Assembly: GCA_024642665.1 (NCBI GenBank) | Contig: JAHEAR010000001.1 | Location: 182,701 to 246,700, forward strand | Length of the DNA stretch: 64,000 nt | Direction: 5' to 3' | Origin: Bacteroidota bacterium | Lineage (GTDB): Bacteria > Bacteroidota > Bacteroidia > Chitinophagales > Saprospiraceae | Part shown: positions 52,697 to 61,661 of the stretch, piece by piece | Position numbering within the stretch: the first letter of the stretch is position 1 | Layout: each line of letters begins with the position of its first letter | Position numbers and translations under genes: made by a program | The notes under the pieces: generated by a model | Told to the model about the DNA's origin: nothing | The model's database searches: none | Seen by the model: only the letters and a program-made list of their open reading frames with translations

Positions 52697-54709
52697 ATGC
52701 AGTTTCTATATCCGGCTTTTCTGTGGGCGTTGACCGCACTTTCCATTCCGATCATCCTTCACCTTTTTTATTTTCGCCGATATAAAAAGGTCTATTTCAG
52801 CAATTTACGCTTCCTTCGTGAAGTAAAGGAAGAGACTTCAGCGCGAAATCGCCTACGCAATATATTGATCCTGATCGCCCGTCTATTGGCCATGGCAAGC
52901 ATTATTATGGCATTTGCTCAGCCCTTTATCCCGATGAATGAATCTATCCGGGCAGGTATTCGAAATGTCAGTGTATTTGTGGACAATTCCTTTTCCATGC
53001 AATCTTTTGGCAAGGACCTCTCTTTATTTGACCGATCTCGTCAAAAAGCAAAAGAAGTCATACTCGGCTATGGACAGGAAGATCATTTTCAGGTGCTTGG
53101 TCACGAATTATCGCCTTCACAAAGTCAGTGGATCAGCAGAGATGAGGCTTTAGTCCGAATCGAAGAGATGGATTACACGCCTTTGGTTAAGCCATTATCT
53201 ATTGTTGCCGCAAGACAAAAGCAATCCTTTTCAAGAGAAGAAGGAAATCCGGTTTCCTGGATGATTTCAGATTTTCAAACATCCATTTATGACTTAGCAT
53301 CACAGGATTCATTGTATACGATCAACCTGCTTCCGATGCACGGAGTACGCGAAAAAAACATAGCTATTGACAGCGCATGGTTTGTATCGCCGGTTCAATC
53401 CCTCAACCAAACATCCTCACTGCTTTTCACCATCCATAATTACGCCGCAGATGATGCGGACAATATCCGCGTCAATATAGGCCTCGATGGCCAGGAGCGA
53501 CCTGAAGGAACTATAGATGTATTAGCGGGACAGATTCTTTTAGATACGGCCAACATTACTATTCTTACGACCGGATGGCATACCGTAGCTATTCGCATCA
53601 GTGATTATCCGGTGACCTTTGATGACACCTATTTTTTGAGTTTTTATGTAGCCGAAAATCTGCATATCCTGAACATCAATGAGCGATCAGAAAATAAAAA
53701 AATCTCCGCTGTCTTTGCCGATCCCGATTATTTTAAAGTAGAAACTTCGTTAGCCAATAATATCCCTTATGCTCGCTTTCAGGAGTTTCATTTAATTATT
53801 CTGGATGAATTGTTGTCTATACCTTCCGGGCTGATTGCCGGTTTAAAAAAATATGTAGAAGAAGGAGGCAATGTATTGTTTGTACCGGCTACTGATGGTC
53901 CGCTCGACCAGTACAATGCTTTACTAAAAGAATTAGGGGCCAGAGAATTTTCACCCTGGACGGTCCGTGATCGGGATGTCGGCAGGCTGAATAGCGAAGC
54001 ATTTATGTACAAGGGTGTTTTCAATCGCCTTCGTCCCAATATGCGATTGCCAAAAGTTACTGCTTCCTTTCCCACCTCCAACGCTGGCTCCAAAGGTGAG
54101 TCCTTGCTGACATTCAGGGATGGAGGTGATTTGCTGACCTTCTATACGCCCGGCAAAGGAGCGTTTTGTGTGCTATCCTCATCATTAGAAGAAGAAATCA
54201 ATAATCTGGCGATTCAACCGGAGATATTTGTTCCATTATTGTATAATCTGACATTGTACACCAGCGACACGAAGAAACTTTCTTACACGATAGGTATTGA
54301 TAATCTTGTCCCAATAGACAAATCCCTTTTGGATCAACGCAATCCGATTACAATTTCAGGTGCATCTGAATTTATTCCGGGGATATCTCCCATGGGAACC
54401 AAAATGCTGATTGATGTCTCCGGGCAGGTGCTATCCTCCGGCATCTATCAACTCATACAAAATGATGCTTTGATTGCCGCTCTTGCGTTTAACTATGACA
54501 GAAGAGAATCTAATCTGGCCATCACAGATTTTGATGCGAATTCGAATAATGCTGGCCTCGTGATATGGGATGAAGCAGAAGAAACTAACTTTACACAACT
54601 CATTGAATCAAACAGACAGGGAAAATTACTTTGGAAATGGTGCATTCTTTTCGGGCTTTTATTTTTAGGTGCAGAGATCGCACTCATACGCCTTTGGAAA
54701 AATGGATAA
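52697..54709 (+). CDS. BatA N-terminal domain membrane protein
   Basis: 670 aa. The N-terminal BatA domain contains two membrane segments (about 5-25 and 55-75) with the typical RRYKKVYFSNLRFLREVK between them. A von Willebrand A-like domain follows with FVDNSFSMQS (a DxSxS-like metal site reading D-N-S-F-S). Then come a long beta-rich periplasmic part and a C-terminal membrane helix (about 645-665). Bat proteins were linked to aerotolerance in Bacteroides and form membrane complexes. The role of this longer variant is unknown. It heads a run with the dihydroorotase-like, DUF4199 and GT2 genes (gaps of 41, 41 and 8 bp). Confidence 0.88.
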   Translation: MQFLYPAFLWALTALSIPIILHLFYFRRYKKVYFSNLRFLREVKEETSARNRLRNILILIARLLAMASIIMAFAQPFIPMNESIRAGIRNVSVFVDNSFSMQSFGKDLSLFDRSRQKAKEVILGYGQEDHFQVLGHELSPSQSQWISRDEALVRIEEMDYTPLVKPLSIVAARQKQSFSREEGNPVSWMISDFQTSIYDLASQDSLYTINLLPMHGVREKNIAIDSAWFVSPVQSLNQTSSLLFTIHNYAADDADNIRVNIGLDGQERPEGTIDVLAGQILLDTANITILTTGWHTVAIRISDYPVTFDDTYFLSFYVAENLHILNINERSENKKISAVFADPDYFKVETSLANNIPYARFQEFHLIILDELLSIPSGLIAGLKKYVEEGGNVLFVPATDGPLDQYNALLKELGAREFSPWTVRDRDVGRLNSEAFMYKGVFNRLRPNMRLPKVTASFPTSNAGSKGESLLTFRDGGDLLTFYTPGKGAFCVLSSSLEEEINNLAIQPEIFVPLLYNLTLYTSDTKKLSYTIGIDNLVPIDKSLLDQRNPITISGASEFIPGISPMGTKMLIDVSGQVLSSGIYQLIQNDALIAALAFNYDRRESNLAITDFDANSNNAGLVIWDEAEETNFTQLIESNRQGKLLWKWCILFGLLFLGAEIALIRLWKNG

Positions 54710-54750
54710 CCGGACACCTTCAGCTTATTGAATCTTTTTATTAAACGGGT

Positions 54751-56010
54751 ATGAAACTATTAATCAAAAAAGCAACAATACTTCAGCCGGGATCAGCCAC
54801 TTCCACCAAAAAAGATATCCTGATAGAGCATGGCCTTATTACGAATATTGCCAAATCAATCACGGACAGTAAGGCGAAGATCATCGAATCAAAAAATCTC
54901 CACGTTTCCCCGGGATGGCTGGACATCGGCGCACAATGTGGCCAGCCGGGATTTGAATATCGCGAAACATATGAATCACTTGGAAAAGCAGCGCGTGCCG
55001 GCGGATATACGGCTTTAGCTACCTTTCCCAGGACCAACCCACCGATACATAGTCGATTAGAAATTGAATATATCCAACAGCTCAATCCAACGATTGCAGT
55101 CAAACTCTATCCGATCGGGGCCGTATCGCATGATCTGGAAGGCCATGATTTGTCCGAAATTATCGACATGATCCACGCCGGAGCTGTTGCATTTAGCGAT
55201 GGTCGAGAAAATCCATTGGAAACAAGTTTACTGACCAGAGCTTTGGAATATGTTATTCCATACAACTCGCTCATCATTGATTTCCCGCTGGACCGCAGTG
55301 TAACGGTCAATGGTCAAATGCATGAAGGCGCTGTCAGCGCATCCATGGGCCTCACAGGAATTCCTTCTGTAGGTGAAGAAATCACGGTACAGCGCGATAT
55401 CCAGTTAGTTGCTTATACCGGATCAAGATTACACTTCCATGCGATATCATCGGCCGCTTCTTTACCGATCATTCAACGCGCACGTAATGAAAGATTAAAA
55501 ATCACGGCTGATATTCCGGCGATGCATCTGATGCTGGAAGATATAGATGTCGGCGACTTTAATAGCCATTTGAAAGTGCTTCCACCTTTTCGCACTCAAA
55601 AAGATAAAAAAGCGCTGATTAAAGGATTAAAAGACGGCACAATTGATCACATATCTTCAATCCATCAACCTATGGAAGTTGAAACAAAAGAATGCGAATT
55701 TACATATGCCTCTTTTGGTTCCATCGGCTTAGAAACAGCTTTCGCTGCTGCGCATACTGCGCTTCGGGAAGTCATGTCGATTGAGGATATCATCAATAAA
55801 TTCTGTTCAGGTCCGAGAAATATTTTGGGTATTCCGCTGCCTCAGATTAGCAAAGGGCAGAAAGCCGAACTTACCTTATTTGATCCGGACACGGATTGGA
55901 GCTATGGTGGCACTAAGCATTCATTGTCGCATAATGATGCATTGAAAGGAACTGCTTTTACAGGAAAGGTCATAGGTACGGTTATCGGGGACCATGTCTT
56001 TCTAAATTAA
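54751..56010 (+). CDS. pyrC: Dihydroorotase-family protein lacking the metal-binding motif
   Basis: Dihydroorotase closes carbamoyl-aspartate to dihydroorotate in pyrimidine synthesis. This 419-aa member of the amidohydrolase superfamily keeps the overall fold (PGWLDIGAQCGQPGFEYRE, GGYTALATFPRTNPP, HFHAIS, LKVLPPFRTQKDKKALIKG). The zinc ligands of the D-x-H-x-H motif are replaced (D-I-G-A-Q), and the late Asp motif (usually TDHAP) reads SIHQPM. Zinc-less, probably non-catalytic dihydroorotase homologues are known in bacteria as partners of aspartate carbamoyltransferase. It may be such a pseudo-enzyme. The gene symbol is the usual annotation and should be read with this caution. Confidence 0.85.
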   Translation: MKLLIKKATILQPGSATSTKKDILIEHGLITNIAKSITDSKAKIIESKNLHVSPGWLDIGAQCGQPGFEYRETYESLGKAARAGGYTALATFPRTNPPIHSRLEIEYIQQLNPTIAVKLYPIGAVSHDLEGHDLSEIIDMIHAGAVAFSDGRENPLETSLLTRALEYVIPYNSLIIDFPLDRSVTVNGQMHEGAVSASMGLTGIPSVGEEITVQRDIQLVAYTGSRLHFHAISSAASLPIIQRARNERLKITADIPAMHLMLEDIDVGDFNSHLKVLPPFRTQKDKKALIKGLKDGTIDHISSIHQPMEVETKECEFTYASFGSIGLETAFAAAHTALREVMSIEDIINKFCSGPRNILGIPLPQISKGQKAELTLFDPDTDWSYGGTKHSLSHNDALKGTAFTGKVIGTVIGDHVFLN

Positions 56011-56051
56011 TATATTTGAAGATTGTCCATCCAATCAAAACTAAACGAAAT

Positions 56052-56579
56052 ATGTCTACAACAATGAAATGGGGATTGATCACCGGTATGGTGTATGTAA
56101 TCTTTTCGCTGATTACTAATATGTTAGGACTGCAGGAAGGAGGAGGTTTCAGCATGATAGGTTTGCTGATGAACACACTGATTCTGGCCGCTACTTTTTT
56201 CACTATTTACCTTGGCATTAAGGAATTACGGGATACGCAGTGGAATGGTTTTCTGACTTTTGGCCAGGGATTTAAATCAGGGATGGGTATTGCGCTCATT
56301 GCCTGTATCATATCAGCCGTATTCACCTATGTCTATGTAGCCTTCATTGATCCGGGATTAATCGACAGAGTCATAGCCATGACAGAAGCCCAATATGAAG
56401 AGGAAAATATGCCGGAAGAACAGATGGCGTTAGCCAGACAATGGATGGGATACATGATGAATCCACTTTTTATGAGTTTGATCGCGGCGGTATCCGTCAT
56501 CATCTGGGGTATAATTAAGTCATTAATTGCCTCTGCTCTTCTCAAAGTAGATGCACCACCTGTTATTACTGAGGATTAG
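56052..56579 (+). CDS. DUF4199 integral membrane protein
   Basis: 175 aa with four membrane segments (about 6-24, 30-58, 78-102 and 138-165). The pattern KELRDTQWNGFLTFGQGFKSG between helices two and three is the DUF4199 signature, a Bacteroidota family of unknown function. ATG 56052 (MSTTMKWG) is chosen over a TTG at 56016. It lies between the dihydroorotase-like and GT2 genes; this neighbourhood recurs in many Bacteroidota as far as I recall. Confidence 0.85.
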   Translation: MSTTMKWGLITGMVYVIFSLITNMLGLQEGGGFSMIGLLMNTLILAATFFTIYLGIKELRDTQWNGFLTFGQGFKSGMGIALIACIISAVFTYVYVAFIDPGLIDRVIAMTEAQYEEENMPEEQMALARQWMGYMMNPLFMSLIAAVSVIIWGIIKSLIASALLKVDAPPVITED

Positions 56580-56587
56580 CAAAAATT

Positions 56588-57568
56588 ATGACAGAGGACA
56601 CGCTTGATTTATCGTTAATCATTCCAACGTTTAACGAAGAAGAATCCCTGCCCGAATTGATGGCATGGATTGACCGCGTCGTCAAAGCCAATCACATTGA
56701 GCAAATCGAAGCTATTGTCATTGACGATGGTAGTGATGATAAAACCTGGGACGTCACTTGTTCTCTCCAACAAAAATATCCCTGGGTTAAAGGCATCCGC
56801 TTCCGAAGAAACTATGGCAAGTCCGCCGCCCTTCAGAAAGGATTCGAAGCAGCCACCGGTAAGGTTGTGGTCACCATGGATGCAGATCTCCAGGATTCGC
56901 CGGAAGAAATCCCTGCATTGATGAAAATGATCAATGACGACAACTACGATCTGGTCAGCGGCTGGAAGAAAGACCGGAAAGATCCAATCGGTAAAACCCT
57001 TCCATCAAAGTTTTTCAATGGCGTCACACGTTGGGCCAGCGGTATCAAACTGCATGATTTCAACTGTGGCCTGAAAGCGTATAAAAATGAAGTAGTTAAA
57101 AATATCGAGGTCTACGGAGAAATGCATCGCTACATTCCGGTGATCGCCAAATGGGCCGGCTTTAAACGTATTGGCGAAAAAGTAGTGCAGCACCAACCCA
57201 GAAAATTCGGTTACAGTAAATTTGGCTGGGAGCGCATGCTTAATGGCTTTTTAGATATTCTTTCAATCATGTTTGTTGGCAAGTTCGCTAAACGACCAAT
57301 GCATTTATTTGGCACGCTGGGTGTCCTTTTTTTCGCAGTAGGTTTTGGTATTCTTGCCTATTTGAGTTTCCTTAAAATCACTATGGATATCGTCCGGATT
57401 TCTGACAGACCTGTTTTCTTTTTTGGAATTCTCACATTGATCATCGGTTCACAATTGTTCCTTACAGGTTTTCTCGCAGAGATGATCAGCCGTAACTCCC
57501 CCAATCGCAATCGGTATAAGATTGCAGCCCGGCTTGGGCTGGAAGATAATGATGTACTCGAAGATTGA
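56588..57568 (+). CDS. Family 2 glycosyltransferase with C-terminal membrane helices (polyprenol-phosphate type)
   Basis: 326 aa. The GT-A domain has SLIIPTFNEEESLPEL, the VIDDGSDD nucleotide-binding motif, MDADLQDSPEEIP (DxD) and HDFNCGLKAYK. Two C-terminal membrane helices (about 240-265 and 275-305) follow. This is the dolichyl/undecaprenyl-phosphate mannose or glucose synthase type (DPM1/ArnC/GtrB-like), which charges a lipid carrier for envelope glycosylation. Sugar specificity is unknown. It starts 8 bp after the DUF4199 gene, so the two are probably co-translated. Confidence 0.92.
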   Translation: MTEDTLDLSLIIPTFNEEESLPELMAWIDRVVKANHIEQIEAIVIDDGSDDKTWDVTCSLQQKYPWVKGIRFRRNYGKSAALQKGFEAATGKVVVTMDADLQDSPEEIPALMKMINDDNYDLVSGWKKDRKDPIGKTLPSKFFNGVTRWASGIKLHDFNCGLKAYKNEVVKNIEVYGEMHRYIPVIAKWAGFKRIGEKVVQHQPRKFGYSKFGWERMLNGFLDILSIMFVGKFAKRPMHLFGTLGVLFFAVGFGILAYLSFLKITMDIVRISDRPVFFFGILTLIIGSQLFLTGFLAEMISRNSPNRNRYKIAARLGLEDNDVLED

Positions 57569-58164
57569 GTGTGTTTAGAGGGTTTAGCACAGCACGCCGT
57601 GGGCGTTTGTTGTTGTGAGAAGGTTTAGTTTATTTAATAGTTTGATGAAAGGTTTATAGGTTAGGAGATTAGAAGGTTAATTTAACTTTCGTATAGGTGT
57701 TCAATAAAAAACTGCGTAATGAGGGTGAGTCAACTCCAACAATGCCCTATTGCCAGGGGATGAACCCTTCCGCTACCTGAAGCGTTTTGCAGGGCTTAAA
57801 AACTGATAGCTGTCTTAAATAATCTTAAACCCTTAGAATCAATTTAACCTTTTAATATGTCAAGATAAAATCGGCAGTTACACAAAACCCAATAAGGGTT
57901 TATTTGTTAGCGGAGGGCTTTTTCCGCTTGGCGGGACCAAGCAAGAGCGCAATCCTATAATCAGGTTATGAGGTTAGTACAACATTTGATCCAGGCAAAT
58001 CAACTGCAAAAATTATTTCTCGTAAAGGCGCAATGTTATATTCAACCAAGTCACTCATGTTGGTGGAGCAAACGCCATCAACGAAAAAAATTGATCTCTA
58101 AGGTTCCAGGGTATCTATATCTTAAGTCCTACTTTTTTTTACTTTCCTTTCTACCTTTCCGCCT
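57569..58164. other. Intergenic region with repeats and small hairpins
   Basis: About 600 bp between the convergent GT2 and Mpo1-like genes. It holds repeat copy C, a segment bounded by GCCCT (57743) and AGGGC (57791), a hairpin AAACCC-AATAA-GGGTTT (57885-57901), and AGCGGA/TCCGCT arms at 57909-57928. A 73-codon frame at 57968-58189 has no domain. No gene is supported. Confidence 0.65.
57582..57632 (+). repeat. Dispersed intergenic repeat, copy C
   Basis: Reads GTTTAGCACAGCACGCCGT, then GGGCGTTTGTTGTTGTGAG, then AAGGTTTAGTTTA. Same three blocks as copies B and D: a TTTAGCA lead, a self-complementary CGCC/GGCG core, a TGTTGT block and a closing GTTTAGTTT. Confidence 0.75.
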
Positions 58165-58635
58165 TCAATACCTCACCCCAATTTTCTGAAAAATAAAATG
58201 CATCAGCCATGCCGGGCCTATCAACAGAAACTGCAGATCTTTCAAAAATGATGGTTTCTTACCCTCGATCTTGTGGCCGATAAATTGTCCAATCCAGGCT
58301 ATAACGAAAATTGCAATCGCATACAACGCCAATTTTCCAGCATCTTCAGCAAGCACAACATAAAGTGACGAAGATCCCCACAGAAATAATCCACCTACCA
58401 CGATGAAACCAAGAAACATCACAAAAGACAATCTGAAATAGTACATCAGCGCTGCCACCAAAAAGACAAAAGCCCAGTTGGCAAACAATGTCCGTTCCGT
58501 AAAAAAAGGGATCGAAAAGAGCATGGTTACAAGACTGAACATGATCGCCGGAACACAAATCCAGTGAATAAACTTGTTAGTAGCATCCTGATGGCTTGCA
58601 CCATATTCCTGAAGAAGTTGATCGATCGGTCGCAT
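58165..58635 (-). CDS. DUF962 / Mpo1-like membrane protein
   Basis: 156 aa with four membrane segments. The N-terminal motif EYGASHQDATNKFIHWICVP and the C-terminal WIGQFIGHKIEGKKPSF with a final GPAWLMHFI match the Mpo1/YGL010W family. In yeast Mpo1 is an iron-dependent dioxygenase for alpha-oxidation of 2-hydroxy fatty acids, and the conserved His residues seen here fit that family. Whether the bacterial protein has the same activity is unproven. ATG 58635 (MRPIDQLL) is chosen because a longer frame would overlap the divergent HMG-CoA lyase start. Confidence 0.88.
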   Translation of the reverse strand: MRPIDQLLQEYGASHQDATNKFIHWICVPAIMFSLVTMLFSIPFFTERTLFANWAFVFLVAALMYYFRLSFVMFLGFIVVGGLFLWGSSSLYVVLAEDAGKLALYAIAIFVIAWIGQFIGHKIEGKKPSFLKDLQFLLIGPAWLMHFIFQKIGVRY

Positions 58636-58746
58636 ATTTAAACTATTTGGTACTAAATTTAAAACATTTGGACTGCAGTTTTGCTTTATACCTTTATAAA
58701 TCCCAATTTCGATACCTAAACCTAAATACCCTATTTTTACGTCCTG

Positions 58747-59604
58747 ATGCTTAAGATTGTTGAATGCCCAAGAGACGCTATGCAAGGCTTGCACCAATTC
58801 GTACCCACCGAATTGAAGGCAAAGTATATCAACAGTTTGCTAAAGGTAGGATTTGACACCATTGACTTTGGATCATTTGTCTCACCGAAGGCGATTCCTC
58901 AAATGCGAGATACCGGTGAATTATTATCCTTACTTGATGTGTCGGAAAGCAAAACAAAGTTATTAGCCATTGTTGCCAATAAAAGAGGCGCCATGGATGC
59001 GCTTCAATTTGAACAAGTCTCTTATCTGGGATATCCTTTTTCTGTTTCTGAAACATTCCAGTTGCGCAACACCAATGCTACGATAGAAGAATCTCTCAGC
59101 CGGGTAGCCGAAATACAGGAACTTTGTTTTGCTTATAACAGGCGATTAGTAGTTTATCTGTCGATGGGATTTGGCAATCCATATGGCGACCCCTGGAATG
59201 TGGAAATCGTACAAAGTTGGGTGGATCATCTGGCTGAGCTGGATATTAAAATCATGGCTTTATCCGACACGATTGGTGTATCCAATCCGGAGAATATAGA
59301 ATATTTATTTTCCAATCTGATTCCTCCTTATCCCGATGTTGAATTTGGCGCTCACCTGCACACGCAATCACATAATTGGAGAGAAAAAATTGAAGCCGCT
59401 TATACCAGTGGCTGCCGTCGATTTGATTCCGCGATGAAGGGCTATGGCGGGTGCCCGATGGCGAAAGACGAATTGACCGGAAATATGCCGACAGAAAATA
59501 TGGTCAGCTATTTTGATGAAAATAATATTTTTACCGGACTAAATCAGGAGGCATTCGTGGAAGCTATGGCCATCGTACCTGAAGTGTTTACTGATCGGGT
59601 GTAG
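58747..59604 (+). CDS. Hydroxymethylglutaryl-CoA lyase
   Basis: HMG-CoA lyase cleaves 3-hydroxy-3-methylglutaryl-CoA to acetyl-CoA and acetoacetate, the last step of leucine breakdown. The 285-aa TIM barrel has VECPRDAMQGL at the N-terminus (R-D catalytic/metal pair), the metal HLH motif in GAHLHTQSHN and the signature loop GYGGCPMAKDELTGN with the catalytic Cys. The HMG-CoA lyase/pyruvate carboxyltransferase superfamily also contains citramalate-type enzymes, but the GCPMA-K-ELTGN loop favours the lyase. It overlaps the tail of the next minus-strand gene by 17 bases. Confidence 0.93.
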   Translation: MLKIVECPRDAMQGLHQFVPTELKAKYINSLLKVGFDTIDFGSFVSPKAIPQMRDTGELLSLLDVSESKTKLLAIVANKRGAMDALQFEQVSYLGYPFSVSETFQLRNTNATIEESLSRVAEIQELCFAYNRRLVVYLSMGFGNPYGDPWNVEIVQSWVDHLAELDIKIMALSDTIGVSNPENIEYLFSNLIPPYPDVEFGAHLHTQSHNWREKIEAAYTSGCRRFDSAMKGYGGCPMAKDELTGNMPTENMVSYFDENNIFTGLNQEAFVEAMAIVPEVFTDRV

Positions 59605-59824
59605 TTTCCTGATCGTCATCACTGCCCGGGTTGAGCGCCATATAGCTTATAATTAATCCGCCTCCAATCATCAAGAGTCTAATCAGTAATCCGCGAGGAC
59701 TCCCCGGTTTGTCCATCCAGGCCAGATAGGTAAAATTAGCACCGATTAATATCAGTACTAAAGAAAGCATACCCAGGATAAACAGGACAAATCCCAGGAT
59801 CATCATGAAAGTTCGTAAACGCAT
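59588..59824 (-). CDS. Small two-helix membrane protein
   Basis: 78 aa with two membrane segments (about 6-34 and 46-63) and a polar, acidic C-terminus (GSDDDQETTPDQ). No family recognised. It is convergent with the HMG-CoA lyase gene (17-bp overlap at the stops). In-frame ATGs occur at residues 7 and 8, so the start could be slightly later. Judged real by its membrane pattern and position. Confidence 0.6.
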   Translation of the reverse strand: MRLRTFMMILGFVLFILGMLSLVLILIGANFTYLAWMDKPGSPRGLLIRLLMIGGGLIISYMALNPGSDDDQETTPDQ

Positions 59825-59872
59825 CGCGGGGCAATGTTAAGCAAAATCCTGCTGAACCAGAATGCTAAATGG

Positions 59873-61018
59873 CTACTCGTTTATTTTTCTAGTCGTCTTT
59901 TTGTAGTTGACACCTCTTTCCGCAAGGTATTGCATGATGTAATTAAAGCACTCCTCCTTTGCTCCGACCCATTCAGGCGGAAACACCCCTTTTTCCTTAA
60001 ACAACCCCTCCAGGAACATATTGACGGCAGCGGTAGCGGTATACCCGGTAGTACGAGCCATAGAAGAAGTCCGTGTTGGCGCATCATACTCATCATGCAG
60101 ATCGTACACAACTTCGACCGTTTCTCCTGCGCCATTTTTTCCTTTCACGGTAATGCGCATCACTGTAATTTCTTCTTCCTCCTCCCCTAGTTTCCATTCT
60201 TTGAAAAGTATTCGGCTGGTAAAATCCAATGGTGCTATATTCTGCCCATTCACATCCACAGGTGTGATGGAGAAAAAACCGCTCTCCTTGAGGGTCATAA
60301 TCGCATCCACATGTCCCGGATACCGAAGTGTTTTCTCAACCATATTTGGAATATGGGACATCGTAAACAAAATAGATCGCAGTCCGTCCGAATTAAAAGA
60401 CTCCAGGGTTCCCACCCGATTAAACTCCACATATGTACAATCGGTTAGGGCATCGCGCGTCACTAACGTACCATTTTCTACATAACGCGCAGGTCGGGTA
60501 TACTCCTCGATCACATCTACCGGAGAAAATGGCGCTTTATAATAAAAAGGCCATTTTTTCACTTTAGGCAACCCTCCCACCAGACATTCAAAATGAGTAA
60601 TGGACATGAGTTCATTGTATCTGCCCAGTATGATGTTGTCCATACCCGGTGCCACACCACAATCCACAATCGCAGTGACGTTGTTCGCTTTCGCAAGCGC
60701 AGCAAGCTCGAATGCATCTTCAGGAAAAAAAGAGATATCTACCACATTTTTCCCGGCTTCAATAATGGCTCGCAGCGTCTTAAAACCAAGAAATCCCGGA
60801 ACAGCGCACACCACCAAATCAAATGGTTCTATAGCCTCTTTCAATGAAGCCAGGTTTGTTACATCTAACGCAAGGATGATTAGTTTTTCATTCTTCTGTT
60901 TAACATGAGCAAGTCGCGCCTCACTTATGTCGGACAAAGTAACGTCATGTCTTTTGGTCAAGTCCAATGCGATAGCGCTTCCCACCATTCCTCCTCCCAG
61001 GACAATAATTTTACTCAT
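59873..61018 (-). CDS. Saccharopine dehydrogenase-family oxidoreductase
   Basis: 381 aa. The N-terminal Rossmann domain starts KIIVLGGGMVGSAIALDL (GGGxVG nucleotide motif), and the sequence continues with FDLVVCAVPGFLGF and VDCGVAPGMDNIILG, signatures of saccharopine dehydrogenase/LYS9-type and carboxynorspermidine-type enzymes. The C-terminal domain contains LRYPGHVDAIMTLKE and RTSSMARTTGYTATAA, typical of the lysine-degradation (LKR/SDH-like) clade. It probably oxidises saccharopine or a similar imino acid, but the exact substrate is uncertain. ATG 61018 (MSKIIVLGG) is chosen; the longer frame lacks conserved sequence. Confidence 0.88.
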   Translation of the reverse strand: MSKIIVLGGGMVGSAIALDLTKRHDVTLSDISEARLAHVKQKNEKLIILALDVTNLASLKEAIEPFDLVVCAVPGFLGFKTLRAIIEAGKNVVDISFFPEDAFELAALAKANNVTAIVDCGVAPGMDNIILGRYNELMSITHFECLVGGLPKVKKWPFYYKAPFSPVDVIEEYTRPARYVENGTLVTRDALTDCTYVEFNRVGTLESFNSDGLRSILFTMSHIPNMVEKTLRYPGHVDAIMTLKESGFFSITPVDVNGQNIAPLDFTSRILFKEWKLGEEEEEITVMRITVKGKNGAGETVEVVYDLHDEYDAPTRTSSMARTTGYTATAAVNMFLEGLFKEKGVFPPEWVGAKEECFNYIMQYLAERGVNYKKTTRKINE

Positions 61019-61209
61019 GTTTATGCTTTGTTTGGATTGAAGTAAGCGATTAAGATAGGTTGATTTTGCCAACTGACATTTATGCCGCAAATTATACGTG
61101 TCCAAAATAAATTTTGATCACTTGCGAACTCAATGTCCAGACAACATTCTTGTTACTTTTCCGGTACGGAATTATTGGCAAAATCAGGGTAATTAAAAGG
61201 CACAGATCT

Positions 61210-61238
61210 GTTACTTTTTTCATCGCCAAAAAAGTAAC
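61210..61238. repeat. Inverted repeat GTTACTTTTTT / AAAAAAGTAAC
   Basis: A perfect 11-bp stem (61210-61220 against 61228-61238) with a 7-nt loop CATCGCC. There is no T run matching a simple terminator on either strand beyond the stem itself. Possible intergenic mobile or structural element. Confidence 0.75.
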
Positions 61239-61326
61239 CAAAAAGTCTAGTCACGCAAAAAACTCGCTTTGTGTTCCGATCTTTGTTTGAGGCACAAGGT
61301 TACTTTATATTCGATTTCACATTTCT

Positions 61327-61356
61327 TTCTATTTCCGCTTACGAACGGAAATAGAA
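61327..61356. repeat. Inverted repeat TTCTATTTCCG / CGGAAATAGAA
   Basis: A perfect 11-bp stem (61327-61337 against 61346-61356) with an 8-nt loop CTTACGAA, 88 bases right of the previous hairpin. A third, weaker pair, TACCCCC (61538-61544) with GGGGGTA (61558-61564), lies further right. Confidence 0.7.
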
Positions 61357-61661
61357 GATAGTCAGGGTGCTCATACAGTTTTGCGTGACAGGTTTTCAAA
61401 TTAGCCTAAAATTTCTGCAAACCAACAAAAAAATCATTTTCCCAAGGGGAAAATAAATCGGTTCGATCAGCCTAATCAGTGATTCAAACAGGTGAGCAAG
61501 ACGAATCTCCTTGATATACTGTAGTTTTGAAAATAGGTACCCCCTGTAGGGGGCAAAGGGGGTAATATTCTAAATTGGCTGACGGTGATGTTAAAGAATC
61601 TGAATATCAATAGAATTCCTTCTCAATTTCAAATATCCCGGACAGCTGTGGCTGCAAATAT

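Larger units (their letters stand above)
61019..61661. other. Intergenic region with three perfect inverted repeats
   Basis: About 640 bp upstream of the saccharopine dehydrogenase-family gene and downstream of the 516-aa unknown gene, with no supported coding frame. It contains hairpins at 61210-61238, 61327-61356 and 61538-61564 (listed or described separately). The segment after the first, AAAAAGTAACCAAAAAGTC, resembles a common Bacteroidota intergenic element by recollection only. Confidence 0.6.

Noticed and set aside
57968-58189. 73-codon plus-strand frame before the Mpo1-like gene
   Set aside because: Ends inside the 3' part of the convergent Mpo1-like gene and has no recognisable feature.
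60021-60908. Plus-strand frames of 154 and 102 codons
   Set aside because: Mirror frames of the saccharopine dehydrogenase-family gene; Ser-rich and without domains.
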